Positions 1 through 8,592 of a stretch of DNA of 64,000 bases are shown in pieces (positions within the stretch are counted from its first letter, which is position 1; every line of letters begins with the position of its first letter). Made by a program: the position numbers and the translations under genes. The stretch is from Salinicoccus roseus. Lineage in GTDB: Bacteria; Bacillota; Bacilli; Staphylococcales; Salinicoccaceae. Where the stretch lies: positions 124,001-188,000 of the forward strand of contig NZ_RKQJ01000003.1 in NCBI RefSeq assembly GCF_003814515.1. Direction: 5' to 3'. The notes beneath the pieces were generated by a model that did no database searches, was not told where the DNA came from, and saw only the letters and a program-made list of their open reading frames with translations.

Positions 1-1204
1 CACCGCCGATGAGGCCCATGACGAACGGCCAGATGTAGCGCAGGTTCACACCGAATATGGCCGGCTCCGTAATGCCGAGGAATGCTGAAAATGACGACGG
101 CAGCGCAAGCGCCTTGAGCTTCTTCGACTTCGTCTTCAGGCCGACGGCGAGTGTCGCGCCACCCTGGGCGGCAACGGAAGCTGTGATGATCGCATTGTAC
201 GGGTTGACGCCAAGCTCATCGAGCAGTTGGATTTCAAGCAGGTTGAAGATATGGTGCACACCGGTGATGACGATGATCTGGTTCAGACCACCGATCAGTA
301 TGCCGCTGATTCCGAAAGGCCAGGCGAGTACGGAGAGCGTCACATCCAGGATGACCCCTTCCAGCGCGTGGAAGATCGGACCGATCAGGAAGAGCGCCAG
401 CGTGATCATGATGAGCAGCGTCAGGAACGGCGTGACTATCAGGTCCAGCGACTCCGGTGTCCTGTTCCGTATGAAGCGCTCCACTTTGGCCCCGATGATG
501 CCGGCGATGAAGGCCGGCAGTACGGATGCCTGATAGCCGACGACGGGAATGAAACCGGCGAACATGATCGGCTCGACACCGCCGCCTGCAACATCCCATG
601 CATTTGGCAGGGATGGACTGACGAGCATCAGACCAAGCACAAGTCCGATGATCGGCGTCCCGCCGAACACGCGGAATGTGGACCATGCCACAAGTGCCGG
701 CAGGAAGATGAAGGCGGTATCCGTCAGTATTTCAGTAAACAGGATGAAGTTGTCCGAGATGTCATCGGCCGTCATGCCGAACAGGGCGAGTATCTCCTCC
801 TGCAGGACGAGTCCGCGCAGACCCATGAAAAGACCGGTGGCAACGAGGATCGGGATGATCGGTACGAAGACATCACCGAATGCACGGATGGCCCGCTGGA
901 CGACATTACCCTTCTTGGCCCCCTCCTTCTTCGCTTCCGACTTCGTGGTGCCTTCGAAACCGGATTTGACCATCTCATCATGGATCCGGTTGACCGTGCC
1001 GGTCCCAAGGATGACCTGGTACTGCCCGGAATTGTAGAAGGCCCCTTTCACCTTGTCGATGTTCTCGACCGCCTCCTGGTCGATCTTGGTTCTGTCTTCT
1101 ATGATCAGTCGCAGTCGTGTAGCGCAATGGGCGACGGAAGAGATGTTCTCCTCTCCGCCTACAGCTTCAATGATCTCTTTGGCGATTCTGCTGTTATCCG
1201 ACAT
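1..1204 (-). CDS. scrA: PTS sucrose-type EIIBC permease (3' end outside window)
   Basis: Membrane permease that takes up and phosphorylates a disaccharide, probably sucrose. Residues 1-85 are an EIIB domain with the phosphocysteine motif AHCATRLR (Cys27). From about residue 105 an EIIC domain with many membrane helices begins (VFVPIIPILVATGLFMG and onward), and it contains the EIIC-typical ITGVHHIF and GITEPAIFGV stretches. About 401 codons are visible and the C-terminus lies left of the window, so I cannot say whether an EIIA domain is fused. The ATG at 1204 is preceded by AAAAGGAGTG. A LacI-family regulator sits just upstream on the same strand and a perfect palindrome overlaps the promoter. 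The LacI partner argues for sucrose over trehalose, whose usual regulator TreR is GntR-type. The substrate remains an inference. Confidence 0.85.
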   Translation of the reverse strand, partial: MSDNSRIAKEIIEAVGGEENISSVAHCATRLRLIIEDRTKIDQEAVENIDKVKGAFYNSGQYQVILGTGTVNRIHDEMVKSGFEGTTKSEAKKEGAKKGNVVQRAIRAFGDVFVPIIPILVATGLFMGLRGLVLQEEILALFGMTADDISDNFILFTEILTDTAFIFLPALVAWSTFRVFGGTPIIGLVLGLMLVSPSLPNAWDVAGGGVEPIMFAGFIPVVGYQASVLPAFIAGIIGAKVERFIRNRTPESLDLIVTPFLTLLIMITLALFLIGPIFHALEGVILDVTLSVLAWPFGISGILIGGLNQIIVITGVHHIFNLLEIQLLDELGVNPYNAIITASVAAQGGATLAVGLKTKSKKLKALALPSSFSAFLGITEPAIFGVNLRYIWPFVMGLIGG

Positions 1205-1221
1205 TTCAACACTCCTTTTTC

Positions 1222-1250
1222 TGAATTATATGAATTAGGGAATCGATTCC
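1222..1250 (-). promoter_or_regulatory. scrA promoter with LacI/ScrR operator palindrome
   Basis: The perfect 12-bp palindrome GGAATCGATTCC lies at 1239-1250. On the minus strand a TATAAT-like -10 (about 1224-1229) follows it directly, upstream of the permease start. Position and symmetry fit a repressor operator of the LacI/ScrR type for the adjacent regulator. Confidence 0.6.
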
Positions 1251-1300
1251 ACATCTGCGGAAGAAAAAATGAAAGGCGCATGATTCCGCTTTCATTCTTA

Positions 1301-2287
1301 CTATATACTATCGCGCTCAACCAACTTAAAGTCAAGTACTTTTTTATTCGGAATTTCCTTTTTCCCCTGCAGCAGCTGCATCATCGTGCGCGCTGCAACA
1401 CTGCCCGCCTGCTCATATTCGTATTCGATCGTCGTCAGGGCGGGTTCGATGAAGCGTGACGTTTCGGAAGCGCCGATGCCGACGACCGCGATATCCCCGG
1501 GGATATCGTAACCTTGGCGCCTGATGCATCTCCACGCCCCGAGCCCCATCCGGTCGGTTGCGGCAAACACCGCATCCACCTTTCCAGGCCCTTCCAGCAT
1601 CCGTGCCATCGCTTCATATCCGGAGTCTATGGAAAAGTCCCCGGTCTCCACCCAAGTATCTTCCACTTCAATGCCGTGCTTTGCCATCTCTTCCAGATAT
1701 CCTGCCTTCCTCTGCATACCGACTGAATGGTCTGCTTCGTCCACACCGATGTAGCCGATCGACCGTCGTCCCTTTTCGATCAGCAGTTCCGTCATCCGGC
1801 GCGCTGCCGCATGATCATCGAAGATGACGGACGGCACACCTGTCATCTCCTGGCCGACTACGACCACGGGCACTTTGGACGCCTTGATTTCATCCACCAG
1901 TGTCTGATCCACATTCGTCGCGATGAGGATGATGCCATCCACCTGCCGGTTCTGCAGCAGGCGCAGATGTTCGATCTCCTTCTGCTGGTCGAGATCCGTC
2001 GTCGTCAACAGGATCTGGTAACCCACGTCTTCGAATACACTGTTCATCCCATTAACCGTTCGGGAAGAGGTGTCCGTGCTGATCTTGGGCAGTATCACCC
2101 CGATGATCTTCGTCTCCTTCGTCCGGAGCGATTTCGCATGCTGGCTCGGAACATAGCCCGTCTCCTCGATGACATCCATCACCCTTTTCCTGGCCTTCTC
2201 GCTGACATACCCCGTACTGTTGATCACCCGGGACACCGTCGTCCTTGAGACACCCGCCATTTCCGCTATATCGTTGATGGTTATCAT
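1301..2287 (-). CDS. scrR: LacI-family sugar repressor (ScrR-like)
   Basis: Transcriptional repressor of 328 residues. Residues 3-50 form the LacI helix-turn-helix (TINDIAEMAGVSRTTVSRVIN), followed by the hinge helix region (VPSQHAKSLRT). The rest is a periplasmic-binding-protein-like effector domain (IIGVILPKISTD... VDGIILIAT... DAVFAATDRMGLGA... TTIEYEYEQAG). The ATG at 2287 follows GGTGAGGGCTA. It lies 96 bp upstream of the PTS permease on the same strand, with the palindrome between them, so local control of sucrose uptake is the natural reading. The sugar ligand cannot be told from sequence. Confidence 0.85.
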   Translation of the reverse strand: MITINDIAEMAGVSRTTVSRVINSTGYVSEKARKRVMDVIEETGYVPSQHAKSLRTKETKIIGVILPKISTDTSSRTVNGMNSVFEDVGYQILLTTTDLDQQKEIEHLRLLQNRQVDGIILIATNVDQTLVDEIKASKVPVVVVGQEMTGVPSVIFDDHAAARRMTELLIEKGRRSIGYIGVDEADHSVGMQRKAGYLEEMAKHGIEVEDTWVETGDFSIDSGYEAMARMLEGPGKVDAVFAATDRMGLGAWRCIRRQGYDIPGDIAVVGIGASETSRFIEPALTTIEYEYEQAGSVAARTMMQLLQGKKEIPNKKVLDFKLVERDSI

Positions 2288-2456
2288 TAGCCCTCACCTG
2301 CACTTCTCTATCTTCTACTGCCTTCATCATAACCGATATCGCGTCCATTTTGAATCCATTGCTGATGGTTTTTCTTCATCTGGCACCGTATTGAAGAAAG
2401 GCGGAGCGCAGTACGCGCCCCACCTCCGTCTTTGATGCATGGATCTGTCATGGGAC

Positions 2457-2669
2457 TCAGAAAAAGACAAGACCGGCTACCAGCCCGATCACGAACAGCA
2501 GAATGAGCAGGCCAAGACCCTTCCAGCCGAGACTCCCTGCCATATCGGCCAGGCTGCCGCTGCCTGCCCGATCGGAAGCATCCTTCAGATTCCCTGCAGG
2601 ATTGTTTTTCAACTCTTCCTGTCTTAGTCTTTCTCCTCTTTGTTCGGAAGTCTCTCTGTCCTTATGCAT
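2457..2669 (-). CDS. DUF6366-like small membrane protein
   Basis: A 70-residue protein. The charged N-terminal half contains ERLRQEELKNNPAGNL, which I recognise as typical of DUF6366 proteins from staphylococci and bacilli. A conserved-looking GSLGWKGLG turn follows, then one C-terminal membrane helix (about 52-70). The ATG is preceded by a strong AGGAGGTGTTTGTATT site. It stands alone on the minus strand between the LacI gene and a non-coding stretch. Function is unknown for the family; a small inner-membrane protein with a cytoplasmic N-terminus is all that can be said. Confidence 0.7.
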   Translation of the reverse strand: MHKDRETSEQRGERLRQEELKNNPAGNLKDASDRAGSGSLADMAGSLGWKGLGLLILLFVIGLVAGLVFF

Positions 2670-2891
2670 AATACAAACACCTCCTATGATAAATTCATTA
2701 TCAGTATCCTCTTACCCAAAATTCATTAAACACTTTTTTCAAATGAAAGGAGATGCTCCTCAAATATATTAATCATCAACTATAGACGGGAAGACAATCC
2801 TTCTTATCAAATCTATAAGATATAAAGCAGGACAATAAACACCAAACTCAGAAATCAGGGTATAGAAAAGAAACTATATTGACCTCTGAGG

Positions 2892-2990
2892 ATGATGGAA
2901 ATGTTGGTATTATTTAGTTTTTTAGGAACTGTATTTGCTGTTATTGCGATTGGGTATTTAATTCAAACTGACAGATGGAAACAAAAATAG
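2892..2990 (+). CDS. Possible 32-residue hydrophobic peptide
   Basis: A short open frame, MMEMLVLFSFLGTVFAVIAI and onward, ending QTDRWKQK. It is one membrane helix with a basic tail, which is the usual shape of bacterial small membrane proteins. GAGGATG just before the second ATG (2895) gives a weak ribosome site. It is followed by a terminator-like hairpin at 3043-3083. No family is recognised. It may be a real small protein or chance. Confidence 0.35.
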   Translation: MMEMLVLFSFLGTVFAVIAIGYLIQTDRWKQK

Positions 2991-3042
2991 TCGAGACTGT
3001 AGTGAACCCAAGAGTTGAACATTAATTAAGCAATATTTTCAA

Positions 3043-3083
3043 GGGCCTGTCTTCTGTATATAGCAGAAAACAGGCCTCTTAAT
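3043..3083. terminator. Hairpin terminator between convergent units
   Basis: GGCCTGTCTTCTG pairs with CAGAAAACAGGCC around a short TATATAG loop, followed by a T-rich stretch. It lies between the small plus-strand ORF and the minus-strand hydrolase operon and could serve both. Confidence 0.6.
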
Positions 3084-3123
3084 TTTGTTCTGGCTTTCCT
3101 ATGGGTGTAGTAATCTATTATCT

Positions 3124-4092
3124 TCATTCCAGCGACTCCAATATCTTTCTCATCTTCCTGCGTGCATCTGCCCCTTCTGGAATCGGATACTGTGGGAAGA
3201 CATGGTTCATCATCGGATATTCGTAGTATTCGTGGTCTACACCGGCTGCCTTGAGCATGCCGGCGAACTTCCGTGTATCGGGGAGGCAGATCTCCCGTTC
3301 CCCGACGAACATGTACAGTTTCGGCAGGCCTTCAATCGGCCCGTTGATCGGGGAGACCCGGTAATGGGCGGGGTCATGGTTGCCTGCCCAGATCCGCCCG
3401 ATGACCTTCAGGTTCTCCGTCTTCAGCATCGGATCGAGCTTGGCATACTTGGCGATTTCGGGGTGCTCCATCGTGACATCGAGCCATGGCGAGATGACGA
3501 TGATCCCCTTCGGTATTGGCAGTCCTTCTTCAGACAGCCATTGGGAGAAGCCGATGGCCAGGCCGCCGCCTGCAGAGTCCCCCATCAGCACCAGTGGTTC
3601 GGACGAATCTGCGAGGAGCTTCTGATATAGTGCTGCGACGGCGCTGTACGCTTTCTCAAATGAATGTTCAGGCGTCTTCGGATAGATTGGCACGATGAAC
3701 TCGAGCCCCGTGTCCTGCACCATGCGGTCGAGGAACAGCCAATGGAACAGTGACGGCTGATGGATATAGCCGCCGCCATGCAGATAAAGGACCCGGCGGG
3801 CGCCCCTCTTATGCCGGGGACGCATCCTGTACACCTTCATCCCTGCTTCCTGGAAGTGTTCGATTTCCGAGCGCATGATGCCTTCCGGAATCCTGTATTC
3901 CTTACGGTTCTCCTTGAAATTCTTCGCAAGCATCTCCGCATCGACATCTTCGAGGTCGAAGTTGACGATTCTGATGATATCCTCGGCCAGCCTGCTGCCG
4001 ACACTTCTACCTTCGATGAGGACTGCCCGTCCTACATAGGACAGGACACTCACCCCTGCCAATAAAGCTGTGGCCTTGAGCATTTTCTTCAT
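3124..4092 (-). CDS. Alpha/beta hydrolase (HSL-type esterase)
   Basis: A 322-residue esterase or deacylase of the hormone-sensitive-lipase-like alpha/beta hydrolase group (hydrolase fold-3). The oxyanion motif HGGG is at 105-108 and the nucleophile elbow GDSAGG at 171-176 (Ser173). A late NHVFPQYP supplies the catalytic His, with the Asp in the segment around FVGEREICLPDTR. Residues 1-20 form a hydrophobic segment (LKATALLAGVSVLSYVG), so it is probably membrane-anchored. It is the last gene of an operon with a DUF6320 membrane protein and a condensation-type acyltransferase. A role in making or trimming an ester or acylated lipid is inferred from that context. The natural substrate is unknown. 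Confidence 0.85.
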   Translation of the reverse strand: MKKMLKATALLAGVSVLSYVGRAVLIEGRSVGSRLAEDIIRIVNFDLEDVDAEMLAKNFKENRKEYRIPEGIMRSEIEHFQEAGMKVYRMRPRHKRGARRVLYLHGGGYIHQPSLFHWLFLDRMVQDTGLEFIVPIYPKTPEHSFEKAYSAVAALYQKLLADSSEPLVLMGDSAGGGLAIGFSQWLSEEGLPIPKGIIVISPWLDVTMEHPEIAKYAKLDPMLKTENLKVIGRIWAGNHDPAHYRVSPINGPIEGLPKLYMFVGEREICLPDTRKFAGMLKAAGVDHEYYEYPMMNHVFPQYPIPEGADARRKMRKILESLE

Positions 4093-4147
4093 CCAATCAT
4101 TCCTTTCAGGTCATGTTGCTTCCGTCAAACGGGTCGTGCCGAATATT

Positions 4148-4807
4148 TTACAGGTGGAACCGGCGCCCAAGCTGCGTCATGAAGGCCTGGTTGGCGAAGA
4201 CCAGCATCAGCGCAAATGTCGCCACCGCGTACAATGCCGCAACAAGGCTCGGCCATAATACTGTGGCCAATCCCGTCAGGTAGAGTACCGCAGGTACGAA
4301 TCCAAGCCCGATCATCATCAGCAGAAAACTGACATAGCCCGTCCACTTCAGGCGCACCGTCACCATGATGATTGTAATCACCAGGATGCCCGCGATGATG
4401 AGGGCCGGCACGACATAGTCCACCGACCACTGCACGGCACCCGACATGGCATCTATGACGAGCAGCACGATGGTCAGGCTGATGACCTGGGCAGTGATCT
4501 TCCCGCCGATGTGCGAGGCCGAGAGGATCGTATGGCTGAGTGATACAAGCGCATAGAACACGGCGACCGCCACATAGAAGACCCACAGGAACTGCGGGAG
4601 GACGATGAGGTTGATGAAGAAGCAGACGAGTACGGCCAGGATGCCGATGAAAATCGCAAGACGCGATATGCGTGCGCGGATCCGCTGCTGCTTCCTGTCG
4701 TAATCAGGGTACCAGCGGATGGCCGCCTGTGCTTCTGACAATTCCGTTTGACACAACGGGCACCGCCTGTGCACCGTCATGACATCACATTCTGGACAAC
4801 GGTTCAT
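4148..4807 (-). CDS. DUF6320 zinc-ribbon membrane protein
   Basis: About 219 residues. The N-terminus carries two CxxC pairs (CPECDVMTVHRRCPLCQ), a zinc ribbon. Six or seven membrane helices follow from about residue 45 on. I recognise the pattern as DUF6320. I chose the ATG at 4807: GGGGGGAGGAGCG lies just before it, and it overlaps the stop of the upstream acyltransferase gene as ATGA, which suggests translational coupling. It is the middle gene of a three-gene operon. No biochemical role is established; it may be a membrane partner of the flanking acyltransferase and hydrolase. Confidence 0.75.
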   Translation of the reverse strand: MNRCPECDVMTVHRRCPLCQTELSEAQAAIRWYPDYDRKQQRIRARISRLAIFIGILAVLVCFFINLIVLPQFLWVFYVAVAVFYALVSLSHTILSASHIGGKITAQVISLTIVLLVIDAMSGAVQWSVDYVVPALIIAGILVITIIMVTVRLKWTGYVSFLLMMIGLGFVPAVLYLTGLATVLWPSLVAALYAVATFALMLVFANQAFMTQLGRRFHL

Positions 4808-6081
4808 CGCTCCTCCCCCCATCGATTCGAATAGACCATGACTTCAAGCCCCGTCATCTGCCGCAGCCGACGGAAGAACGACCGGATGATGGTACTCTCC
4901 TCGATCGACCGGGCGAATGTCACGGTCAACTGGTCATTCAGTGTTCCGACACCGCAGTTGATCGGACTTTTCCTTGTGGGATAGAGGATGATTTCCATCC
5001 GTTCCACATGCGGTTTCATCGACTCGGGCAGAGCCAGATTCCCAAGGTTCGAAAGCGTCATCGTCTTGGCCCGTTCACCGATTTGATTGAACCCGAAGCG
5101 CATGATGGGATATTTCAGGAACACCGGTGTCGCACGTATGAACAGGCTGCTCTGGAGGGAGACGAAGCGGTTGATGCCCTGCTGCAGGCGCGCCTTATCC
5201 GTCTTCTCCACGAGCTGCTCCGTCACCGTTCCGATGATGTCATCAAACTGCATATAACCGTCCATCGGCACCCCGATATTGGCCACCGAAAAGAAGTTCC
5301 TCAACGTTTCGGATGGAAACGCCCTGCGCAGGCTGATGGGCAGCGCAATGACCACGTTCCCTTCAGGGGACCCCTGCCCGATCTTCTCTTCATGGACGAC
5401 ATCGATCAGGACACTTGTAAGCAGGCCGGTCAGCGATGTACCAAGGCTCTTGGCATGACGGTTGAGGGCGGAGGCATCGACCACACCGTGTACGACATGG
5501 ATGCCCGGCGGATCGAGCGTCTTCCCTTCAATCTGATAGGCCTTCTCCCCCCGCTTCTCCGGCCGTCTGACCGAGTGCGATGTAGCATACCTTTCAAAAC
5601 TGTCCTCCGTCTCTTCGCGCTTCGGCGAATCCTCAGGCCTGAGCACCTTATCATCCGCCGTGACATCATGCTCCTTGAGGCGCAGATACTGGTAGACCAG
5701 TGTCTTCAGGAATTCCATTGCACCCCCGCCATCCGTCAGGGAATGGAAGATTTCTACCGAAATCCGTTGCTCATAATAGAGGACACGGATCAGATAGGCA
5801 TTGTTCTCCTTCCTGTCGATCGGGGCACAGGGATAATCCACTTCCTGCTTTACGAGCAGCTGTTCATCATTATGTTCCATGAAGTCCCAGAAAAGGCCCT
5901 TGCGCACCCGGACCGTGAGCGTCGGAAAGCGGACCGCCACGATATCAAGCGCCGACTGCAGACATTCCGGATCGACCTGCTCCTTCAGGATCATCGCCAC
6001 CCGGAAGACCGACGAGTTCGTCGTATCGGAGACCGCATGGAAGATCTTGCCCGTGTTGTCTATCCTGTACCATTCATCCAT
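4804..6081 (-). CDS. Condensation-type (alcohol acetyltransferase-like) acyltransferase
   Basis: About 425 residues with the layout of the CoA-dependent acyltransferase/condensation superfamily. HSLTDGGGA (near residue 140) corresponds to the catalytic HHxxxDG motif with the first His replaced. A later segment around MTLSNLGNLALP resembles the second-half core of these folds. The start at 6081 (MDEWYRIDNTG) is preceded by GGGAGGCGG; the longer reading frame upstream lacks a site. It leads the operon with the DUF6320 protein and the alpha/beta hydrolase. It most likely moves an acyl group onto an alcohol or lipid. Donor and acceptor are unknown, and it is not part of a visible peptide synthetase. 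Confidence 0.75.
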   Translation of the reverse strand: MDEWYRIDNTGKIFHAVSDTTNSSVFRVAMILKEQVDPECLQSALDIVAVRFPTLTVRVRKGLFWDFMEHNDEQLLVKQEVDYPCAPIDRKENNAYLIRVLYYEQRISVEIFHSLTDGGGAMEFLKTLVYQYLRLKEHDVTADDKVLRPEDSPKREETEDSFERYATSHSVRRPEKRGEKAYQIEGKTLDPPGIHVVHGVVDASALNRHAKSLGTSLTGLLTSVLIDVVHEEKIGQGSPEGNVVIALPISLRRAFPSETLRNFFSVANIGVPMDGYMQFDDIIGTVTEQLVEKTDKARLQQGINRFVSLQSSLFIRATPVFLKYPIMRFGFNQIGERAKTMTLSNLGNLALPESMKPHVERMEIILYPTRKSPINCGVGTLNDQLTVTFARSIEESTIIRSFFRRLRQMTGLEVMVYSNRWGEER

Positions 6082-6120
6082 GAGTCCGCCTCCCTTTCCA
6101 TTTTTCATTCATCTATTTCA

Positions 6121-6966
6121 TCATCTGCGCCCGACCAGTATTTCGAGATCGAGCGTCACTGTCTTCTCCGCGGCGATGAAATCATCCAGTTCACCGCTGG
6201 CATGGTTCCATGCCAACGGCGACATCTCTATCAGGTGTTCGAGTGCCATACGGTCGAGCGACATTTCATCCGTCACACGCCGCCGTTCCACAATCTCATA
6301 ATTTTCCTCGAAAAGGGATACGGTGCCGGTGTTGTCATATGTCTCCCTGTCGGTATCCCTGTACAGCGCCTCACGCAGTTCCTTCAAGTATCCCGACTCC
6401 GGCACGACCTTCACGACCAGTCCGTCCGGTGAGAGGACGCGGTTGAACTCGGCATAGTTTGCAGGCGACAGGATATTCACGATCGCATCCATGCTCCCGT
6501 CCCGGATAGGCAACTTCGCCAAATCCCCGACGAACCATATGGATTGAGGGTAATACTTCGCTGCCAGCATGATGCCTTCCTTGGCAATGTCGACGCCGAT
6601 GCCGACACCATCCACGCCGTCCAGTATCCGATCCAGGTGCGAGCCTTCACCGCTGCCTGCATCAAGCACCAGCGGCCTGCCCTGAAGCCTGCTGACGATC
6701 CCAGATACTTCTTCATGCATCTTGCGGTAGAACCCGCTTTCCAAAATGAACGCCCGCCGATGCTGGAACAGATTTTTATCATATTGTGTCTTCACCGGGC
6801 GGGTCATCATGTTCACATAGCCCTGCTTTGCGAAATCGAATGAATGATTGTTTCCGCACACGAGGCTTTTTAGTGCTTCAACATGCATTGCACCCCCGCA
6901 TATCGGGCAGCGCAGCATGTCAGCATGCCCTTCGACCAATGCGGCCATCTGTTCTTTCTTCTTCAT
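6121..6966 (-). CDS. rlmA: 23S rRNA (guanine-N1) methyltransferase, RlmA-like
   Basis: A SAM-dependent methyltransferase of about 281 residues. The N-terminal zinc finger (LRCPICGG ... LVCGNNHSFDFAKQGYVN) is characteristic of RlmA proteins, which methylate a guanine in 23S rRNA helix 35. The Rossmann SAM motif is VLDAGSGEGSHLD, with NILSPANYAEFNRVLSPDGLVVKVVP as the motif IV region. I place the start at 6966 (MKKKEQM), where GGAGGAGAACC precedes the ATG; the longer frame has no site. It ends about 40 bp before the acyltransferase gene on the same strand and may be transcribed into it. RlmA(I) and RlmA(II) cannot be separated by eye. Confidence 0.85.
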   Translation of the reverse strand: MKKKEQMAALVEGHADMLRCPICGGAMHVEALKSLVCGNNHSFDFAKQGYVNMMTRPVKTQYDKNLFQHRRAFILESGFYRKMHEEVSGIVSRLQGRPLVLDAGSGEGSHLDRILDGVDGVGIGVDIAKEGIMLAAKYYPQSIWFVGDLAKLPIRDGSMDAIVNILSPANYAEFNRVLSPDGLVVKVVPESGYLKELREALYRDTDRETYDNTGTVSLFEENYEIVERRRVTDEMSLDRMALEHLIEMSPLAWNHASGELDDFIAAEKTVTLDLEILVGRR

Positions 6967-7158
6967 GGTTCTCCTCCGCTCCGTCATCTCTGTTGCCTTA
7001 ATATTAGAGGTATTGGATTGATAATTCAATTACACTGTGATAATTCACCCGATCGCTCATGGAAAACATTTCACATATGCAAAAATAATGACAAATATTT
7101 ACAAACCATTGTTTTGCAGTGTACTCTTGTCTATTCTGGAATAAAGGGGGAGATACAT

Positions 7159-7353
7159 ATGGAATACTTGGAAATTTTGCTGCCCATACTTTTTTTCACA
7201 CTTGTCCTGATGTACATCAATCGTTCAAACCTATTCAACACCAGTGGAAAAAGGGCTGAGAATTCTCCTGCAGATATATTCCTTAAAGGGATACTCGGTA
7301 TTGAAGTCATTGTATTGATCATTATTTTGTCATTACATTGGTACAGTCTATGA
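7159..7353 (+). CDS. Small two-helix membrane protein
   Basis: 64 residues starting MEYLEILLPILFF. A membrane helix spans about 5-20, a polar loop holds NTSGKRAENSPAD, and a second helix covers about 42-60. AAAGGGGGAGATACAT precedes the ATG at 7159. It lies 41 bp upstream of a lipoprotein gene in the same direction and may be co-transcribed with it. No family is recognised. Confidence 0.6.
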   Translation: MEYLEILLPILFFTLVLMYINRSNLFNTSGKRAENSPADIFLKGILGIEVIVLIIILSLHWYSL

Positions 7354-7394
7354 TCATTCGACCCCTGTGAAAATTAATGAAAGAAGGTAATCAG

Positions 7395-7844
7395 ATGAAA
7401 AAAGCATTTGTCACTTTATTCGTATTTTCAGCTTTGGTATTGGGTGCCTGTTCAGACACCAGCAATGAGTTGGAGGGAGAAGTCTTCAGCGTTTTTTCAT
7501 GGACGCCTGACATTGCTCCCGGAGACATAGCCTCAGACAACCTCAACCCTTCTTCCAGTTTGGAATTCGATTTCAAATCATCGGATACAGTCGATGTAAG
7601 ATCAGGAGGAGAGACATTTGAAGGAGATTATTCTTTGGAAAATGATACATTGAGTCTGGATTTGAAGAATGAAGATGGTGAAGAATCGTTGGCAATGGAA
7701 TTCAGGGATTTTACCCCGCATGAACAGAATGAAAAATTATATACCGGCACCATTTCGAAGCTGGATATTAAAACGGATGGACGTCATAGGGTAGGCAGCA
7801 ATTTTTCCTTGGATGGATATGTGGGGTTCTATAAAAGCAATTAA
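7395..7844 (+). CDS. Small secreted lipoprotein
   Basis: 149 residues. The lipoprotein signal peptide ends in the lipobox LGAC (Cys19), so the mature protein is anchored to the outer face of the membrane. The body alternates polar strands (DTVDVRSGGETFEGDYSLENDTLSLDLK), suggesting a small beta-sandwich. GAAGGTAATCAG precedes the ATG at 7395. It follows the 64-residue membrane protein. No named domain is recognised and its role is unknown. Confidence 0.75.
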   Translation: MKKAFVTLFVFSALVLGACSDTSNELEGEVFSVFSWTPDIAPGDIASDNLNPSSSLEFDFKSSDTVDVRSGGETFEGDYSLENDTLSLDLKNEDGEESLAMEFRDFTPHEQNEKLYTGTISKLDIKTDGRHRVGSNFSLDGYVGFYKSN

Positions 7845-7992
7845 AACTTCTTGAATAAAATTTTTTATGAGACTGAAGGGAGAAAGTAAAATCCATTTCC
7901 TTAAAACCAATCTATACCTTCGCCTCCCTCCTGATATTCAACGTAATACCACAATCTGCAGGTTCAAAATGGACGAAGCATGCCGCTGAATG

Positions 7993-8025
7993 AAAGACTC
8001 CGGATACCAATCCGGAGTCTTTTTC
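7993..8025 (+). terminator. Rho-independent terminator
   Basis: AAGACTCCGGAT pairs with ATCCGGAGTCTT around a short loop and is followed by TTTTCTTT. It separates the lipoprotein gene from the MarR operon. Confidence 0.8.
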
Positions 8026-8070
8026 TTTACAGGCATATGATTTGAATCCTGTATCCACCTGTCCTACACT

Positions 8071-8092
8071 TTAATCAATCGCGCACGATTAA
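8071..8092. promoter_or_regulatory. Probable MarR-family operator
   Basis: Inverted repeat TTAATC-N10-GATTAA lies 24 bp upstream of the MarR gene start. The half-site spacing is usual for dimeric winged-helix regulators of this family, so autoregulation of the MarR-flavoprotein operon is likely. Confidence 0.5.
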
Positions 8093-8115
8093 TTATTTAA
8101 AGGAGGGGTATATTC

Positions 8116-8592
8116 ATGGAAGATATCAAACTCGCCAACCAGCTGTGCTTTTCCGTCTACAACACGAGTCGGCTGTTCACGAAGTTCTATCAGAAGGCCC
8201 TGTCGGAGTTCAATCTGACCTACCCGCAATACCTGGTGCTGCTTGCCTTGTGGGAGGAGGACCATCAGACGCTCCATCAGATCGGCAGACGGCTCCATCT
8301 CGAAAGCAACACGCTGACACCCCTGCTCCGCCGCATGGAACAGGCGGGCTGGATCATCCGTGAGAAGTCACCGCAGGACAAACGCCAGCTCGGCATCCGG
8401 TTGAAGGATAAGGGGCGTGATGCCAAAGAACCGATCCAACAGGCCATCGCGGACTGTCTTGGCCATGAACATCTTGATATTTCACAATATCGCGAAGCAC
8501 ATGAAACGATTGTCAAACTCGAAGAGACGCTGCGCACAGCCCTGGTGGAAAACACAGACAAAACAGAGGAGAATTTCAATGGCACAATATGA
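8116..8592 (+). CDS. MarR-family redox-sensing regulator (OhrR/MgrA-like)
   Basis: A 158-residue winged-helix regulator. The N-terminus LANQLCFSVYNTSR closely matches the one-Cys OhrR/MgrA/SarZ signature, with Cys11 in the peroxide-sensing position. The winged helix follows (YLVLLALWEEDHQTLHQIGRRLHLESNTLTPLLRRMEQAGWI, then DKRQ in the wing). An inverted repeat lies just upstream. Its stop overlaps the start of the following flavoprotein gene by 14 bp, so the two are translated from one mRNA. From the family, oxidation of Cys11 should release it from DNA; the target is probably its own operon. Confidence 0.85.
   Translation: MEDIKLANQLCFSVYNTSRLFTKFYQKALSEFNLTYPQYLVLLALWEEDHQTLHQIGRRLHLESNTLTPLLRRMEQAGWIIREKSPQDKRQLGIRLKDKGRDAKEPIQQAIADCLGHEHLDISQYREAHETIVKLEETLRTALVENTDKTEENFNGTI

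Noticed and set aside
227-1459. 410-codon open frame on the plus strand
   Set aside because: It is antisense to the PTS permease, rich in Asp/Arg/His/Gln without domain pattern, and has no ribosome site.
5008-6432. 474-codon open frame on the plus strand
   Set aside because: It covers the acyltransferase and RlmA genes in the opposite strand, with shadow-type composition; the minus-strand genes have motifs and ribosome sites.
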